The notes beneath the pieces are model-generated. The model was not told the origin of the DNA, did no database searches, and saw nothing but the letters and a program-made list of their open reading frames with translations. Positions 45,763 through 56,567 of a DNA stretch of 64,000 nt are shown one piece after another. Location of the stretch: contig CP046866.1 of assembly GCA_009789175.1 (NCBI GenBank), positions 124,001 through 188,000 on the forward strand. The letters run 5' to 3'. Origin of the DNA: Salinibaculum litoreum (lineage in GTDB: Archaea > Halobacteriota > Halobacteria > Halobacteriales > Haloarculaceae). How positions within the stretch are numbered: the stretch's first letter is position 1; each line of letters opens with the position of its first letter. Made by a program: the position numbers and the translations under genes.

Positions 45763-48156
45763 ATGACCTCCTATCAGTCGCGCCTCGGCGAGGGTGAGGG
45801 GATAGCCGAGGAGCTGGCAGAGAGCCAGCAGGCCATCTCCATCGCCGAGTTCTTCGAGAAGAACAAGCACATGCTCGGGTTCGACAGCGAGGCCCGGGCG
45901 CTCGTGACTGCCGTCAAGGAAGCCGTCGACAACGCCCTGGACGCCACCGAGGAGGCCGGCATCCTCCCCGATATCTACGTCGAGATTCAGGAGGCCGGCG
46001 ACTACTACCGGCTCATCGTCGAGGACAACGGTCCCGGCATCACCAGAGAGCAGATTCCCAAAATCTTCGGGAAGCTCCTCTATGGCAGCCGCTTCCACAA
46101 ACGCGAGCAAAACCGCGGCCAGCAGGGTATCGGTATCTCCGCGGCCGTCCTCTACTCACAGCTCACCTCCGGCAAGCCCGCCAAGATCACCTCACGTACC
46201 GAGGGCTCCGCGGAGGCGGAATACTTCGAACTCATCGTCGACACCGACACCAACGAACCCGAGATTAGCGAGGAGTCGACGACCTCCTGGGAGCGACCCC
46301 ACGGAACCCGTATCGAACTGGAGATGGAGGGCAACATGCGTGCCCGCCAGCAGCTCCACGATTACATCAAACACACCGCGGTCGTCAACCCGCACGCGCG
46401 AATCGAGATGCGCGAGCCCGACGAGCACTTCAAATACGAGCGGGCGACCGACCAACTGCCCGACGAGACCGAAGAGATTCGGCCCCACCCCCACGGCGTC
46501 GAACTCGGGACGCTCATCAAAATGCTCGAATCGACGGACTCCTACTCCGTCTCGGGGTTCATGCAGGGGGAGTTCACCCGCGTCGGTGGCAAGACTTCTG
46601 ACTCGGTTATCGATAACTTCCGTGACCGCTATTTCGGCCGCGAGATGACCTGGCGGCCGCCCGAGGCCCACGAAGACGCGGATGTCGAAACAGCCGTCGA
46701 GGACGCTGTCGCCAACAAGGGCAAGGAAGCGACCGCCGACTTTGCGGCGACTGTCGCCGGCCGTATCGCCGCCGACGACCGCATCGCATACTTCCAGGTC
46801 GCCGAGATTGTCGATGACGTGGCCGCCGAGGTGGCCGAGGAGTACGACACCACGTTCGGCGACACCGTCCGTGAAAACGCTATCGAGGCCGCCTGGCAGG
46901 AGATTACCACGGACTTGACTGCGGACCTCTACGCGCTCGTCGACGACGCCACCACCAAGCGCAAGGACGACGCCCACGTCCAGGGGCTCGCCGAGCGCGT
47001 CGCCGGCAAGTTCGAGAACCGTACCGATGACGCCCGCCACCGCGTGACGCGTGCGGACCTTCGTTCCTACGTGGGCAAGGCCGCCGAGGACACCGAGGAG
47101 TTCGACGGTGCCACCTTCGGCGAGACGGCACGGGAAAACGTCACCGAGGCCATCTGGGAGCGCATGGAGACGGTCCCGGACGACCCGCCGAAGGTCCACG
47201 ATATCGCCGACGAGCGCGACACTGCCTCGGACCTGCTGGAGGCGATGCGGGAGACGGACATCATCTCGCCACCGACGGGCTGTCTCTCGCCTATCACGGC
47301 CGACCTCGTGGAGGCGGGGCTCACCAAGGAGTACGACGCGGACTTCTATGCGGCCGCGACCAGGGACGCGTCAGTCCACGGTGGCGACCCCTTCATCGTC
47401 GAGGCGGGCATCGCCTACGGCGGTGATGTCGAGGCTGAGGGGAAAGCGGAGGTGATGCGGTTTGCCAACCGCGTCCCGCTGGTCTATCAGCGCGGGGCCT
47501 GTGCGACGACGGATGTGGTGAAATCCATCAACTGGCGCAACTACGGGCTGGACCAGCCCGGCGGCAGCGGCATTCCCAACGGGCCCGTCGTCGTGATGGT
47601 TCACATCGCCTCCACGAACGTGCCCTTCACGAGCGAGTCGAAAGATGCCGTGGCCAACATCCCCGAAATCGAGGACGAAATCGAACTCGCCATCCGGGAG
47701 GCCGCACGCGAACTGAAGAGCTATCTGAACAAACGGCGCTCGATGCAACAGCGCCGCGAGAAGGAGAACAAACTCGCCACCATCCTCCCGGAGATGGCAG
47801 AGAAGATTGCGGACGTAACGGGCGAGGAGCCACTGGACATCGACGACACGATGGCACGCATCATGAACAACGTGCTCGTCGAGCGCCGGCGCGAGAACGG
47901 CACGGTCGAACTCGTCGTCGAGAACAACGACGACGCCAACGCCGACCTCGAAATCACCGACATCGTCGACGCCGAACCCGACGGGGTAGAGGACGGCACA
48001 GTCGTCGAGATGGACGGTGAGTGGTTCGTCAAGTGGTCCCCTACGGTCGGCAGCGGCGAGGAGGCTCGTCTCTCCTATGGTCTGCCGAATGAGGCCGACT
48101 GCAACGTCTCCGTCGACGGCATCGAAGAGGAGAAACTCACGGTGACTGACCAATGA
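45763..48156 (+). CDS. top6B: DNA topoisomerase VI subunit B
   Basis: The 797-residue ATPase subunit of topoisomerase VI. The GHKL site is [15 protein letters not shown] and [11 protein letters not shown]; an H2TH domain and transducer domain follow. Compared with crenarchaeal homologues of about 530 residues it is much longer. An insert of about 200 residues (about 310-520), rich in Asp/Glu helices, lies within the middle part as in other haloarchaea, and there is a C-terminal Ig-like extension ([20 protein letters not shown], near 720). The A subunit overlaps by ATGA. Confidence 0.95.
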   Translation: MTSYQSRLGEGEGIAEELAESQQAISIAEFFEKNKHMLGFDSEARALVTAVKEAVDNALDATEEAGILPDIYVEIQEAGDYYRLIVEDNGPGITREQIPKIFGKLLYGSRFHKREQNRGQQGIGISAAVLYSQLTSGKPAKITSRTEGSAEAEYFELIVDTDTNEPEISEESTTSWERPHGTRIELEMEGNMRARQQLHDYIKHTAVVNPHARIEMREPDEHFKYERATDQLPDETEEIRPHPHGVELGTLIKMLESTDSYSVSGFMQGEFTRVGGKTSDSVIDNFRDRYFGREMTWRPPEAHEDADVETAVEDAVANKGKEATADFAATVAGRIAADDRIAYFQVAEIVDDVAAEVAEEYDTTFGDTVRENAIEAAWQEITTDLTADLYALVDDATTKRKDDAHVQGLAERVAGKFENRTDDARHRVTRADLRSYVGKAAEDTEEFDGATFGETARENVTEAIWERMETVPDDPPKVHDIADERDTASDLLEAMRETDIISPPTGCLSPITADLVEAGLTKEYDADFYAAATRDASVHGGDPFIVEAGIAYGGDVEAEGKAEVMRFANRVPLVYQRGACATTDVVKSINWRNYGLDQPGGSGIPNGPVVVMVHIASTNVPFTSESKDAVANIPEIEDEIELAIREAARELKSYLNKRRSMQQRREKENKLATILPEMAEKIADVTGEEPLDIDDTMARIMNNVLVERRRENGTVELVVENNDDANADLEITDIVDAEPDGVEDGTVVEMDGEWFVKWSPTVGSGEEARLSYGLPNEADCNVSVDGIEEEKLTVTDQ

Positions 48157-49244
48157 GCGTAGACACAGACTCCGAGGCGCGAGAGCAACTCATCGACCTG
48201 GCGGCACAGTTTTACGACCAGTTTGCGGAGGGTGACGTCCCCTCCATGGAGGTCCCGACGCGGACCAAGACCAACATCGAGTACGACGAGGACAAGCACG
48301 TCTGGGTCTACGGCGACCGCACCTCCACTCGCTCGGCAAAGAGCATCCGCGGCGCACAGAAGTTGCTGAAGGCAATCTACACGATCGACTTCCTCGCCCA
48401 GCAACTCGACGAGGGCCGCTCCTCGACGCTGCGTGAACTCTACTACCTGAGCGAGTCCTGGGACCTCGATGAAGCGCAGTTTTCGAGTCAGGACGAGTCG
48501 AACGACCTCGTCGAGGACCTGGAAATCGTCTCCGGAGCGACCCGCGAGGACTTCCACATGCGCCCGGAGGAATCGGGTGCGACCATCATGGGTCCCCTGA
48601 AACTGCGCGAACAGACTCGCCGTGGCGAGCGGGAGATTCACTGCCAGAAAGACGTCGGCGAGGGTGGCTACCAGATTCCGAACAACCCCGACACCATCGA
48701 CTTTCTCTCCAACGATGCGGACTTCGTGCTCGCGGTGGAGACCGGTGGTATGCGCGACCGTCTCGTCGAGAACGGCTTCGACGAGGAGTACAACGCCCTG
48801 ATTGTCCACCTCAAGGGCCAGCCGGCGCGTGCGACCCGCCGGATTACCAAGCGACTGCACGACGAACTCGACCTGCCGGTGACGGTCTTTACTGACGGTG
48901 ACCCCTGGAGTTACCGCATCTACGGCTCGGTCGCCTACGGCTCTATCAAAAGCGCCCACCTCTCTGAGTACCTGGCGACGCCCGAGGCCGATTTCATCGG
49001 TATCCGTCCCGAGGACATCGTGGAGTATGACCTCCCGACGGACCCGCTCAGTGACTCCGACGTGAACGCACTGGAGTCGGAACTGGAGGACCCCCGCTAC
49101 CAGACCGAGTTCTGGGAGGAGCAAATCGAACTACAACTCGACATCGAGAAAAAATCCGAACAGCAGTCACTGGCCTCCCGCGGGCTTGACTTCGTGACCG
49201 ACACCTACCTTCCCGAACGGCTCTCCGAGATGGGTGTCCTCTAG
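48153..49244 (+). CDS. top6A: DNA topoisomerase VI subunit A (Spo11-like)
   Basis: The 363-residue cleavage subunit. The catalytic Tyr is in [10 protein letters not shown] (about residues 91-100), and the TOPRIM metal site is [11 protein letters not shown] and [18 protein letters not shown]. With subunit B it forms the A2B2 enzyme that relaxes and decatenates DNA. It is coupled to top6B by a 4-base overlap. The gyrase genes stand divergently 1.6 kb upstream, so all main type II enzymes are clustered. Confidence 0.97.
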   Translation: MSVDTDSEAREQLIDLAAQFYDQFAEGDVPSMEVPTRTKTNIEYDEDKHVWVYGDRTSTRSAKSIRGAQKLLKAIYTIDFLAQQLDEGRSSTLRELYYLSESWDLDEAQFSSQDESNDLVEDLEIVSGATREDFHMRPEESGATIMGPLKLREQTRRGEREIHCQKDVGEGGYQIPNNPDTIDFLSNDADFVLAVETGGMRDRLVENGFDEEYNALIVHLKGQPARATRRITKRLHDELDLPVTVFTDGDPWSYRIYGSVAYGSIKSAHLSEYLATPEADFIGIRPEDIVEYDLPTDPLSDSDVNALESELEDPRYQTEFWEEQIELQLDIEKKSEQQSLASRGLDFVTDTYLPERLSEMGVL

Positions 49245-49332
49245 TCGGGCCTGAGGGCCCAGTCTGTCCCTGTGATTCGCGTTTTCGTCGGACAGCAACT
49301 ATTACCTCCCTGGAGACGTAGCCTGACATAGC

Positions 49333-50910
49333 ATGTCTGGTCAGGGTCGGCTGTCGGGTGACGAGGCGCGGTCACGCCTGTACGACGTGATGCGTCGTGA
49401 CGGCTCGACCGACCAGCGGATTCGACAGGCGCTGGAGTTGGGGGCCGAGTACTTCGGCGTCGAACACGGCTACGTCGCCCGCATCGACCAGGAACACGAC
49501 GACTGGGAGGTGTACGTGAGCATCGACCCCGAGGGCAGCACTGTCCACGAGGGACTGGCCGTGGATTTTTCGACAACGTACTGTCAGCGAACTATCGAGG
49601 AAGAGGGTGTCGTCACCTTCCACGACGGGCCCGACGAGCAACTGGCGGCGGACTCCTCGTTTCAGACCTACGGCTTTTACTGCTATCACGGCGCACCGGT
49701 TATCGTCGACGGGGAACCGTTCGGGACCGTTTGCTTTGCCTCCACGGATGCCCGCGCCGAGGCATTCACGGACGCCGAGAAGGCTTTCACCGACCTCGTC
49801 GCGAACATGGTGGGTCAGGAAATCGAGCGCCAGCAGCGTCAGGCCGAACTCGACGCTCGCGAGCGGGAACTCGAAGAGCGCCAGGAAATCTTCCGGGCGG
49901 TCATCGACGCCAGTTTCGACATGGTGTTCCGGTTCGATACGGACGGTACCTACACCTATCACACGCCCGGCAGTGAGGCCTACGTCGGGTACGAGGCGAC
50001 AGAACTCATCGGGAACCCGTACACGTTCTTGCTCCCTGACGAGGAAGCCAAACAGAAGGCGACACGGCTGTTCGAGCGGGTTCTCGATGGGGAGACAGTC
50101 GAGGAGCGCTACCTACCACTGGCGCGGAGAGATGGCGAGATAGTCTATGCCGATGTTCGTGTCACGCCGGTCTATGACGCGTCCGTCCCTGACTCGGAGC
50201 GTGGCCCCGCGGACGTGGTCGCCGTACAGGGGATGGCGCGCGACGCAACGGAGCGCCGGCGACGCCAGCAACTCAATCAGGTGTTGAACCGGGTGCTGCG
50301 GCACAACCTCCGCAACGACGTGGGCGTGATGAAAGGCTACGCCGAGACGCTGGCTGTCCATCTCGCCGAGGAAGAGGACCGCGAACTCGCCGAGCGCATC
50401 CAGCGCACGGCCGACAAGTTGCTCGAACTCAGCGACACGGCCCGGCGACTGGAAGACCACATGGAGCGGTCACCCGACCTCGAACCGATGGATGTCGTTC
50501 CGGTCGTCGAGGACGCTATCGGGCAGTTGCGCGAGCAGTATCCATCGGTCTCGGTATCGGCGGACCTTCCCCAGGAAGCGGTCGCAGAAACGGCGCCGCA
50601 ACTGCGGACCGCACTTTGGGAGTTGCTGGACAACGCTGCACGCCACGCCGGTGAGGCGCCGACTGTCGAGATATCGGCGACCCGTGGCGAGCAGTGGGTG
50701 ACGATCACCGTCGCCGACGATGGACCGGGGTTACCGTCGGACGAACGGGTAGTGCTGGCAACGGGTGAGGAGACACCGCTGGTCCACGGGGGCGGCCTCG
50801 GCCTCTGGCTGGTCCGGTGGGTGGTTTCGACACTTGATGGTGAGATGTCCGTTCCAGCCAATGTTGATGGCGGACGGGTCGTCGTCTCGCTCCCGCGAGC
50901 ATCAGCGTAG
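49333..50910 (+). CDS. GAF-PAS sensor histidine kinase
   Basis: A 525-residue soluble kinase. Order: GAF (about 20-165; AVDFSTTYCQRTIEEEGVV), a short coiled linker, PAS with PAC (about 185-310; VIDASFDMVFRFDTDGTY), HisKA-like VLRHNLRNDVGVMKGYAE with the phospho-His, and HATPase with LWELLDNAARH, DDGPGLPSDE and GGGLGLWLV. No membrane helix is present, so it senses a cytoplasmic signal. No receiver gene is adjacent. It precedes the pilus operon but has its own TATA-like CTATTACC at 49297. Confidence 0.9.
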   Translation: MSGQGRLSGDEARSRLYDVMRRDGSTDQRIRQALELGAEYFGVEHGYVARIDQEHDDWEVYVSIDPEGSTVHEGLAVDFSTTYCQRTIEEEGVVTFHDGPDEQLAADSSFQTYGFYCYHGAPVIVDGEPFGTVCFASTDARAEAFTDAEKAFTDLVANMVGQEIERQQRQAELDARERELEERQEIFRAVIDASFDMVFRFDTDGTYTYHTPGSEAYVGYEATELIGNPYTFLLPDEEAKQKATRLFERVLDGETVEERYLPLARRDGEIVYADVRVTPVYDASVPDSERGPADVVAVQGMARDATERRRRQQLNQVLNRVLRHNLRNDVGVMKGYAETLAVHLAEEEDRELAERIQRTADKLLELSDTARRLEDHMERSPDLEPMDVVPVVEDAIGQLREQYPSVSVSADLPQEAVAETAPQLRTALWELLDNAARHAGEAPTVEISATRGEQWVTITVADDGPGLPSDERVVLATGEETPLVHGGGLGLWLVRWVVSTLDGEMSVPANVDGGRVVVSLPRASA

Positions 50911-50988
50911 CACCCGGATGGGTACACCTCGTGGTGCCCGCCCGTCATAATCTCTTTACCGTAGCGCTTGTGATGTGGTATCGACTCT

Positions 50989-52761
50989 ATGTCTGAGCCA
51001 GACCCCGATAATGAGGGGGGTGACCGTGTGGCAGACTGGGCCGAGCGTATCGATAGCGACGACGCAGTGCCGTCCGAGGGGACGGACCCGGATTCGACCG
51101 ACGCTAGCCGTGACACACCAGTGGACCTCCTCGAGCAGGTACCGGAGACCGAGACACCGCCGGACGAACCCGAACAGACAGTTCTTGCCGACGTGCGTGC
51201 GTACTTCGAGGACTTCGAGAGCGATTTTGCGCCCCAGCCGGCTGACGAGTTCGTCGAAACGTCGTTTTTCGACTTTGATTACCGCCAGACGACCGAGGAA
51301 GTCGACCGCTACTGGGTGAACGAACCGTTCGCGTACATCGCTATTTGCCACGATACTTCGACCAACGACTACAGCTACCGTGTCGTCGAACCCACTCTTT
51401 CGGAGTTTGAACGGTACGTCCGCGAGGATATCATGGCTGACCTCAGAGATGTGTTGATGCACGTCGACAGCCGCGACGGGGACCGTGAGGAGCGTCTCGA
51501 GGACGAACTGACGACGCTTGCGAGCCGGTACGCCCGTGATGTCGACGCGGGGTCACTGCACAAGATTCGGTACTACATCTATCGAGACCTGCTCGGGTAT
51601 GACCGCATCGACCCGCTCGTTCGTGACAGCAGACTCGAAGACATCTCCTGTGACGGCATCGATGTCCCCGTCTACGTCTATCACCGCGAATACCGCGATA
51701 TGGAGACGAACATCTCTTTCGGCGAGGACCGACTGAACTCGCTGGTGATCCGACTTGCCCAGCGAAGCGACAAACACGTCTCCATTGCCGACCCGATGGT
51801 CGATGCCAGCCTCCCCAACGGCTCGCGCATCCAGATGACACTCGGCACCGAAGTCAGCACGCGGGGGTCAAACTTCACGATTCGGCAGTTCTCCGATGTC
51901 CCACTGACGCCCATCGACCTCATCGACTTCGGGACGTTCTCCGTCGAGACGATGACGTACTTCTGGTTGGCTATCGAGAACAACCTCTCGTTGCTCTTTG
52001 CGGGCGGGACGGCGTCGGGCAAGACCACGTCGATGAACGCCATCTCGATGTTCATTCCGCGCAAGAACAAGGTCATCTCCATCGAGGATACCCGCGAGAT
52101 TACGCTGCCACACGACAACTGGATTCAGAGCGTTACCCGGGAAGGCGGTGCCTCTGGGTCCAGCGAAATCGACATGTATCAGCTGTTGCAGGCCGCGTTG
52201 CGCCAGCGCCCGGAGTACCTGCTGGTCGGCGAGATACGGACTGAGGCGGACGTTGCGCTGGCCTTCTTCCAGGCGATGGCCACGGGGCACGCTGCCTACA
52301 CGACGATGCATGCTGACTCGACCGATACGGTGCTTTCACGACTCCAGAACCCACCGCTTTCGGTGCCCGAGCAGATGGTGCGGGAACTGGACATCGTGGC
52401 TATCCAGCGGCAACTGTTCGTCGGTGACCGCCGCGTCCGGCGAAACGTTGGTATCTCCGAACTCGGCCACGGGAGCGACGGTGGGATGATGACACGGGAT
52501 GTCTATGAGTGGGACCCCGCTTCGGATACCGTGGAGTCGGTTGCACCGTCGGGGAAACTTCGCGAGATAATGCACACCAACGGCTGGGACGAACAGCGCC
52601 TGCAGACCGAACTGGCAGACCGTGAGCGGTTGCTCCGATACATGGTCGACGAAGGTATCTCCGGATACGAACAGTTCCAGACGGTCGTCTGGCAGTACGC
52701 GAGCAACAGAGACGAAGTCGTGGCGCTGCTCGACTCCGGCCAGCTTGAGGAGTTACTGTAA
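50989..52761 (+). CDS. type IV pilus-like secretion ATPase (TadA/GspE family)
   Basis: A 590-residue cytoplasmic hexameric ATPase that powers pilus or archaellum-like assembly. An acidic 60-residue N-terminus is followed by the N-domain, and then the ATPase core: LFAGGTASGKTTSMNA (Walker A), EDTREITLPHDNW (Asp box), LLVGEIRTEAD (Walker B) and TGHAAYTTMHADS (His box). The next gene, a TadC-like platform protein, begins 2 bases after the stop, and the pilin-like gene is next; together they form one assembly unit. Substrate pilins other than that third gene are not seen, and no prepilin peptidase is in the window. Confidence 0.92.
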   Translation: MSEPDPDNEGGDRVADWAERIDSDDAVPSEGTDPDSTDASRDTPVDLLEQVPETETPPDEPEQTVLADVRAYFEDFESDFAPQPADEFVETSFFDFDYRQTTEEVDRYWVNEPFAYIAICHDTSTNDYSYRVVEPTLSEFERYVREDIMADLRDVLMHVDSRDGDREERLEDELTTLASRYARDVDAGSLHKIRYYIYRDLLGYDRIDPLVRDSRLEDISCDGIDVPVYVYHREYRDMETNISFGEDRLNSLVIRLAQRSDKHVSIADPMVDASLPNGSRIQMTLGTEVSTRGSNFTIRQFSDVPLTPIDLIDFGTFSVETMTYFWLAIENNLSLLFAGGTASGKTTSMNAISMFIPRKNKVISIEDTREITLPHDNWIQSVTREGGASGSSEIDMYQLLQAALRQRPEYLLVGEIRTEADVALAFFQAMATGHAAYTTMHADSTDTVLSRLQNPPLSVPEQMVRELDIVAIQRQLFVGDRRVRRNVGISELGHGSDGGMMTRDVYEWDPASDTVESVAPSGKLREIMHTNGWDEQRLQTELADRERLLRYMVDEGISGYEQFQTVVWQYASNRDEVVALLDSGQLEELL

Positions 52762-52763
52762 CG

Positions 52764-54725
52764 ATGTCGGTGACAGACGTGACCGAGATGCGCTGGCTCG
52801 TCCGCCGGACTGCCTGGCTCTATGAACCACTCCGTCGATTCTTCGCCGCGCGGACCGACCGCCACGAGGACCTCCACGACGATTTGAACGCTGCGCGCAT
52901 TCCCGTTACCGTCGCCGGGTATCTCGCGCGGTCGGTCATCCTCGTCATCGCTGCCGCTCTCGTCGGTCTCATCGTTGGCGTCGGTACGGCACTCGTTCTC
53001 GGCGAGACAGGACGTATCGCGGCACTGACTGGCGTCGCAAGTCTGGGTGCAGTCGGTCGCTTTGTCAGCACCTACCGGTTTGTGTTTGTCGCGCTCACTC
53101 TCGCCGTGGGATTCGCGCTCGCGTTCGCCGGCGGGACCTGGTATTTCCGGTACTACTTCCCACGGTACCAGGCGAGAGTTCGGGCAAAAAAGCTCAATCT
53201 CATGCTACCCTCGGCGATTAGCTACATGTACGCCCTCTCACGCGGTGGGCTCGACACCGTCAGCGTCTTCAGGAATCTCGCAGCCGCCGAGGAGACGTAT
53301 GACGAAATGGCTCGCGAGGCTGGCCTAGTCATCAACCATGTCGATTATCTCGGTCGTGACTTCATGCAGGCGCTCCGGGAAGCCAGCGAGGTCACCCCGT
53401 GTGATTACACGAGCGAATTCTTCACGGACCTCCTGAGTGTCATCGAATCCGGCGGTGATGTGGAGTCATTCCTCGCCGACCAGCGCAACGAAGCCCTGCA
53501 GGACGCTCGCCTCGTACAGGACTCCTACATCGAGAACATCGCCCTGTTCGCCGAGGTGTATGTTACTGTCCTCATCGCCGGCCCGCTGTTTTTGCTCATA
53601 CTCCTGATGGTCATGGGTATCACTGGGCTCGGAACGCTCGAGTTGGTCAACATCGTCGTCTACGTGGGTATCCCGCTTGCGTCCATACTCTCGTTGCTCG
53701 TGCTCGACCGACTTGGTGAGCCGTTCCGACAGACGTCGACACAGCCGGCTGACACCGTCGCTCACCGGCCCGACGTTCCGGACGACCCGGCTGCACGGGC
53801 CTATGCCAAACGAAAACGACGCATCAGCCGTCGCGGCTGGCTGTCGTCGTTTCTCTCCCGGTGCCGCGAGAAGCCGTCCTGGGTGTTGCTTGCATCGGTA
53901 CCACTGGGAGTCGTTGCAGGCGGGCTGGCAGTTCTTTCCGGTACCGTCTCAGCATCCCTGAGTGGGCTGTCCGCGCAACCGCTCGTCACGACGACGCTTT
54001 TGTTCGTTCTGCCATTTGTCGTCGCGGTACTCCCCCTCGTCGGGTTCTTCGAACTCAAGCAGCGACGGACTGATACGGTCCTCCGGCGATTCCCCGACGT
54101 TCTCTCGTCGATTGCCGGCGCGAGTCGGATTGGAATCCGTCCATCGGAAGCTATCGAGAGAACCGCCGAGCGCTCGGAGGGCCCCCTCTCGGTAGAACTC
54201 GAACGGGTGCACAACGAAATCGAGTGGTTCGACGACGTGCGCGGGACGCTACTGCGACTGGCGCGCCGGACTCGAACGCGCATCGTCACGCGGACGCTCC
54301 GGCTCGTCGTTGATGCCGACGAAGCCAGCGGCAACCTCTCCGAGACGCTCTCGGTCGCCGCCGAAGACGCCCGGACGCAGCGTCAGTTTTTCCGGCGGCG
54401 TTCACAGGAACTGTCCTCATACGTTGCCGCGGCAATCATCTCGTTTCTGGTCTACCTCGCGATTCTCCTGTTGATAAACGAGTTTTACTTCGAACAGGCG
54501 CTTGCGCTCGGCCAGCAAAGCACCGCCTCTGACCCGTCCCTTCCCGTCAGTCTGCAGAGTATCGATGCTGAGGGGTTCCAAATCGCATTTATCCACTCGT
54601 CGCTGGTTCAGGCACTGTTCATCGGACTGGTCGCTGGCAAGATGGCGGGCGGCCGTTTACTATCGGGTTTGAAGTACAGTCTCGTGATGATGGTCGTGAC
54701 GGTACTCGCATTCGGGGTGTTCTGA
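52764..54725 (+). CDS. type IV pilus-like membrane platform protein (TadC/PilC family)
   Basis: A 653-residue membrane protein with two T2SF domains, a duplication of the platform module usual in haloarchaea. The first domain is around LPSAISYMYALSRGGLDTVS (residues about 148-167), the second around FPDVLSSIAGASRIGIRPSE. Each is flanked by helix pairs, about 8-9 membrane segments in all. It is the partner of the preceding ATPase. The pilin-like gene begins directly after its stop. Confidence 0.9.
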   Translation: MSVTDVTEMRWLVRRTAWLYEPLRRFFAARTDRHEDLHDDLNAARIPVTVAGYLARSVILVIAAALVGLIVGVGTALVLGETGRIAALTGVASLGAVGRFVSTYRFVFVALTLAVGFALAFAGGTWYFRYYFPRYQARVRAKKLNLMLPSAISYMYALSRGGLDTVSVFRNLAAAEETYDEMAREAGLVINHVDYLGRDFMQALREASEVTPCDYTSEFFTDLLSVIESGGDVESFLADQRNEALQDARLVQDSYIENIALFAEVYVTVLIAGPLFLLILLMVMGITGLGTLELVNIVVYVGIPLASILSLLVLDRLGEPFRQTSTQPADTVAHRPDVPDDPAARAYAKRKRRISRRGWLSSFLSRCREKPSWVLLASVPLGVVAGGLAVLSGTVSASLSGLSAQPLVTTTLLFVLPFVVAVLPLVGFFELKQRRTDTVLRRFPDVLSSIAGASRIGIRPSEAIERTAERSEGPLSVELERVHNEIEWFDDVRGTLLRLARRTRTRIVTRTLRLVVDADEASGNLSETLSVAAEDARTQRQFFRRRSQELSSYVAAAIISFLVYLAILLLINEFYFEQALALGQQSTASDPSLPVSLQSIDAEGFQIAFIHSSLVQALFIGLVAGKMAGGRLLSGLKYSLVMMVVTVLAFGVF

Positions 54726-54726
54726 G

Positions 54727-56526
54727 ATGGGGGAACGTTCTCGCAGCCCACAGGATGGCCGCGCTCAAACGGCAGTTATCGGCTTTGTGTTGATGTTCGG
54801 GCTCGTCATGTTGCTCCTGAGTATCCTGCAGGTGACCGCTGTCCCCGCCTGGAACCAGGGCGAGGAGTTCGACCACAGCCAGCAAGTCCGAAACGAACTC
54901 GAACTGCTACGGGACGACATTTCACGAACGGCCGCCCGTGGACGAACGACGTCCAGTTCAGTCACGCTCGGGACGCGGTACCCACGCCGCCCCTTCCTGC
55001 TCAATCCAGCGGACCCGTCCGGTCGTCTCCGGACGACCGAGGAGGGGATTGTCCAACTGGAGAATCTGACCGCCCGGGGCGAAACCGGTCACTACTGGAC
55101 CAACGAGACCCGAACGTTCACGACCCGACACCTCACCTACCGGCCAGATTACAACGAGTACGACAACGCCCCGACGACTGTTCTCGAAAACGGCGTCCTC
55201 TATGACCGGCACGGGAATCGGTCGCTCCCGCTCACCTCCCCGACAGTCGTGAGTGGCCGCCAGATTACGCTCGTCACGCTCAACGGTTCCTTAGAGGAAT
55301 CAGGCACGGCCGCGACTGATGTCGAACTCACACCACTGAGTGCACCCCAGCAAGTCACCAGTGTCGAGGGCGACGGACCGGTCCGCATCCGCCTCCCAAC
55401 CCGGATGGACGAGAGTACCTGGGAGGGGTTACTCGAAGACGAGTTCGTGGACAACGGTGGCAACGTCTACGACAACGTAACGGTCAGCGACGGCGAGCCC
55501 TACGATACCGTGACGATTACGCTTCGAGGTAATCGTACCTACGACCTCAGACTGGCGGAAGTCGGCGTCGGGAATCGCCTTGCCAGTCACGAACCGCGGT
55601 ATCTCACCGTCGAATCGTCGCCCGAACTCCGGCTTGCGCCGGGCGACAACGAGCGTCTGGTCTTCGAAGTTCGTGACGCCTACAACAACCCGGTCAGTGG
55701 TGTGCAGGTGAACGCGTCGCGGCTCGGCGGGCGCGGCGCGCTCGTCCCGGTCGACAACGTGACTGACGCCGACGGCCACGCGACGTTCCGGTACACCGCG
55801 GGAAGCGCCGGAACTGAGACTATCGAGGCAAGCTTCAACAACGGAAGCGGGCCGGCAGAGACTGCGACGGTGACTGTCCAGACGACTGTCCCTGCCACCT
55901 CGGCCAACGCGACTGGCCCAGTCGTGAGCGACATCGACACGAATGCGACGGCTGTCGACGGTGAGACTGTCCTGCAGGGACAGGTCCTGACGCTGACTGC
56001 CAACGCGAGTGATTTCCAGCGCGGTGGGACGGACATCTATGCCGTCGAGTGGTGGTCGAACCGCACTGACCCGGGTGGCAGTGAGGACAACGGCTTCCCG
56101 TTCGTTCCTGCTGACGGGACCTTCGATACTGTCGAGGAGTCGGCTAACGCGTCCGGACTAGACACAGCCGACTGGACGCCCGGAACACACGAACTCTCCG
56201 TCCGCGCCCAGGACGCGGACGGGAACTGGGGGCCAGTCGAGACGTACACTGTCACCGTTGAACCCGCAACGGGGACAGTCGAGGCGCTGTCTGCCACCGC
56301 TTCCGGACGCAATGATATCGATGTCGAAGTGTCGGCGGACGGGGCTCCAGCGGGTGCTGAAATCGAAGTGCGCGCACTCGGTACCCAGCGAACCACGAGG
56401 GTGCCAGTGACGGCAACACAGCCACAGACGGTGACGATAGGCGGGCAGCGGCAGGCTACTGGGATTCTCGTGGTCCTGTACGACGGCAACACCGAACTGG
56501 ACCGTGATGAACTCGCGTACTCCTGA
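54727..56526 (+). CDS. pilin-like secreted protein with Ig-type domains
   Basis: A 599-residue exported protein. The N-terminus (GRAQTAVIGFVLMFGLVMLL, residues 11-30) resembles a class III prepilin or archaellin-type signal: charged residues, a cleavage site, then the hydrophobic assembly helix. The rest is beta-rich and Asn/Thr-rich with many NxS/T sites. It includes an invasin-like Ig domain (FEVRDAYNNPVSGVQVNAS, about residues 314-332) and a PKD/Ig-like region (WTPGTHELSVRAQDADGNW). It is far larger than normal pilins and could be a tip, adhesin or sheath component of the pilus built by the two preceding proteins. The exact role is inferred. Confidence 0.78.
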   Translation: MGERSRSPQDGRAQTAVIGFVLMFGLVMLLLSILQVTAVPAWNQGEEFDHSQQVRNELELLRDDISRTAARGRTTSSSVTLGTRYPRRPFLLNPADPSGRLRTTEEGIVQLENLTARGETGHYWTNETRTFTTRHLTYRPDYNEYDNAPTTVLENGVLYDRHGNRSLPLTSPTVVSGRQITLVTLNGSLEESGTAATDVELTPLSAPQQVTSVEGDGPVRIRLPTRMDESTWEGLLEDEFVDNGGNVYDNVTVSDGEPYDTVTITLRGNRTYDLRLAEVGVGNRLASHEPRYLTVESSPELRLAPGDNERLVFEVRDAYNNPVSGVQVNASRLGGRGALVPVDNVTDADGHATFRYTAGSAGTETIEASFNNGSGPAETATVTVQTTVPATSANATGPVVSDIDTNATAVDGETVLQGQVLTLTANASDFQRGGTDIYAVEWWSNRTDPGGSEDNGFPFVPADGTFDTVEESANASGLDTADWTPGTHELSVRAQDADGNWGPVETYTVTVEPATGTVEALSATASGRNDIDVEVSADGAPAGAEIEVRALGTQRTTRVPVTATQPQTVTIGGQRQATGILVVLYDGNTELDRDELAYS

Positions 56527-56567
56527 TCCGCCGGTACGTACAAGACGCGGGGCGACAAAGCTCCCCT

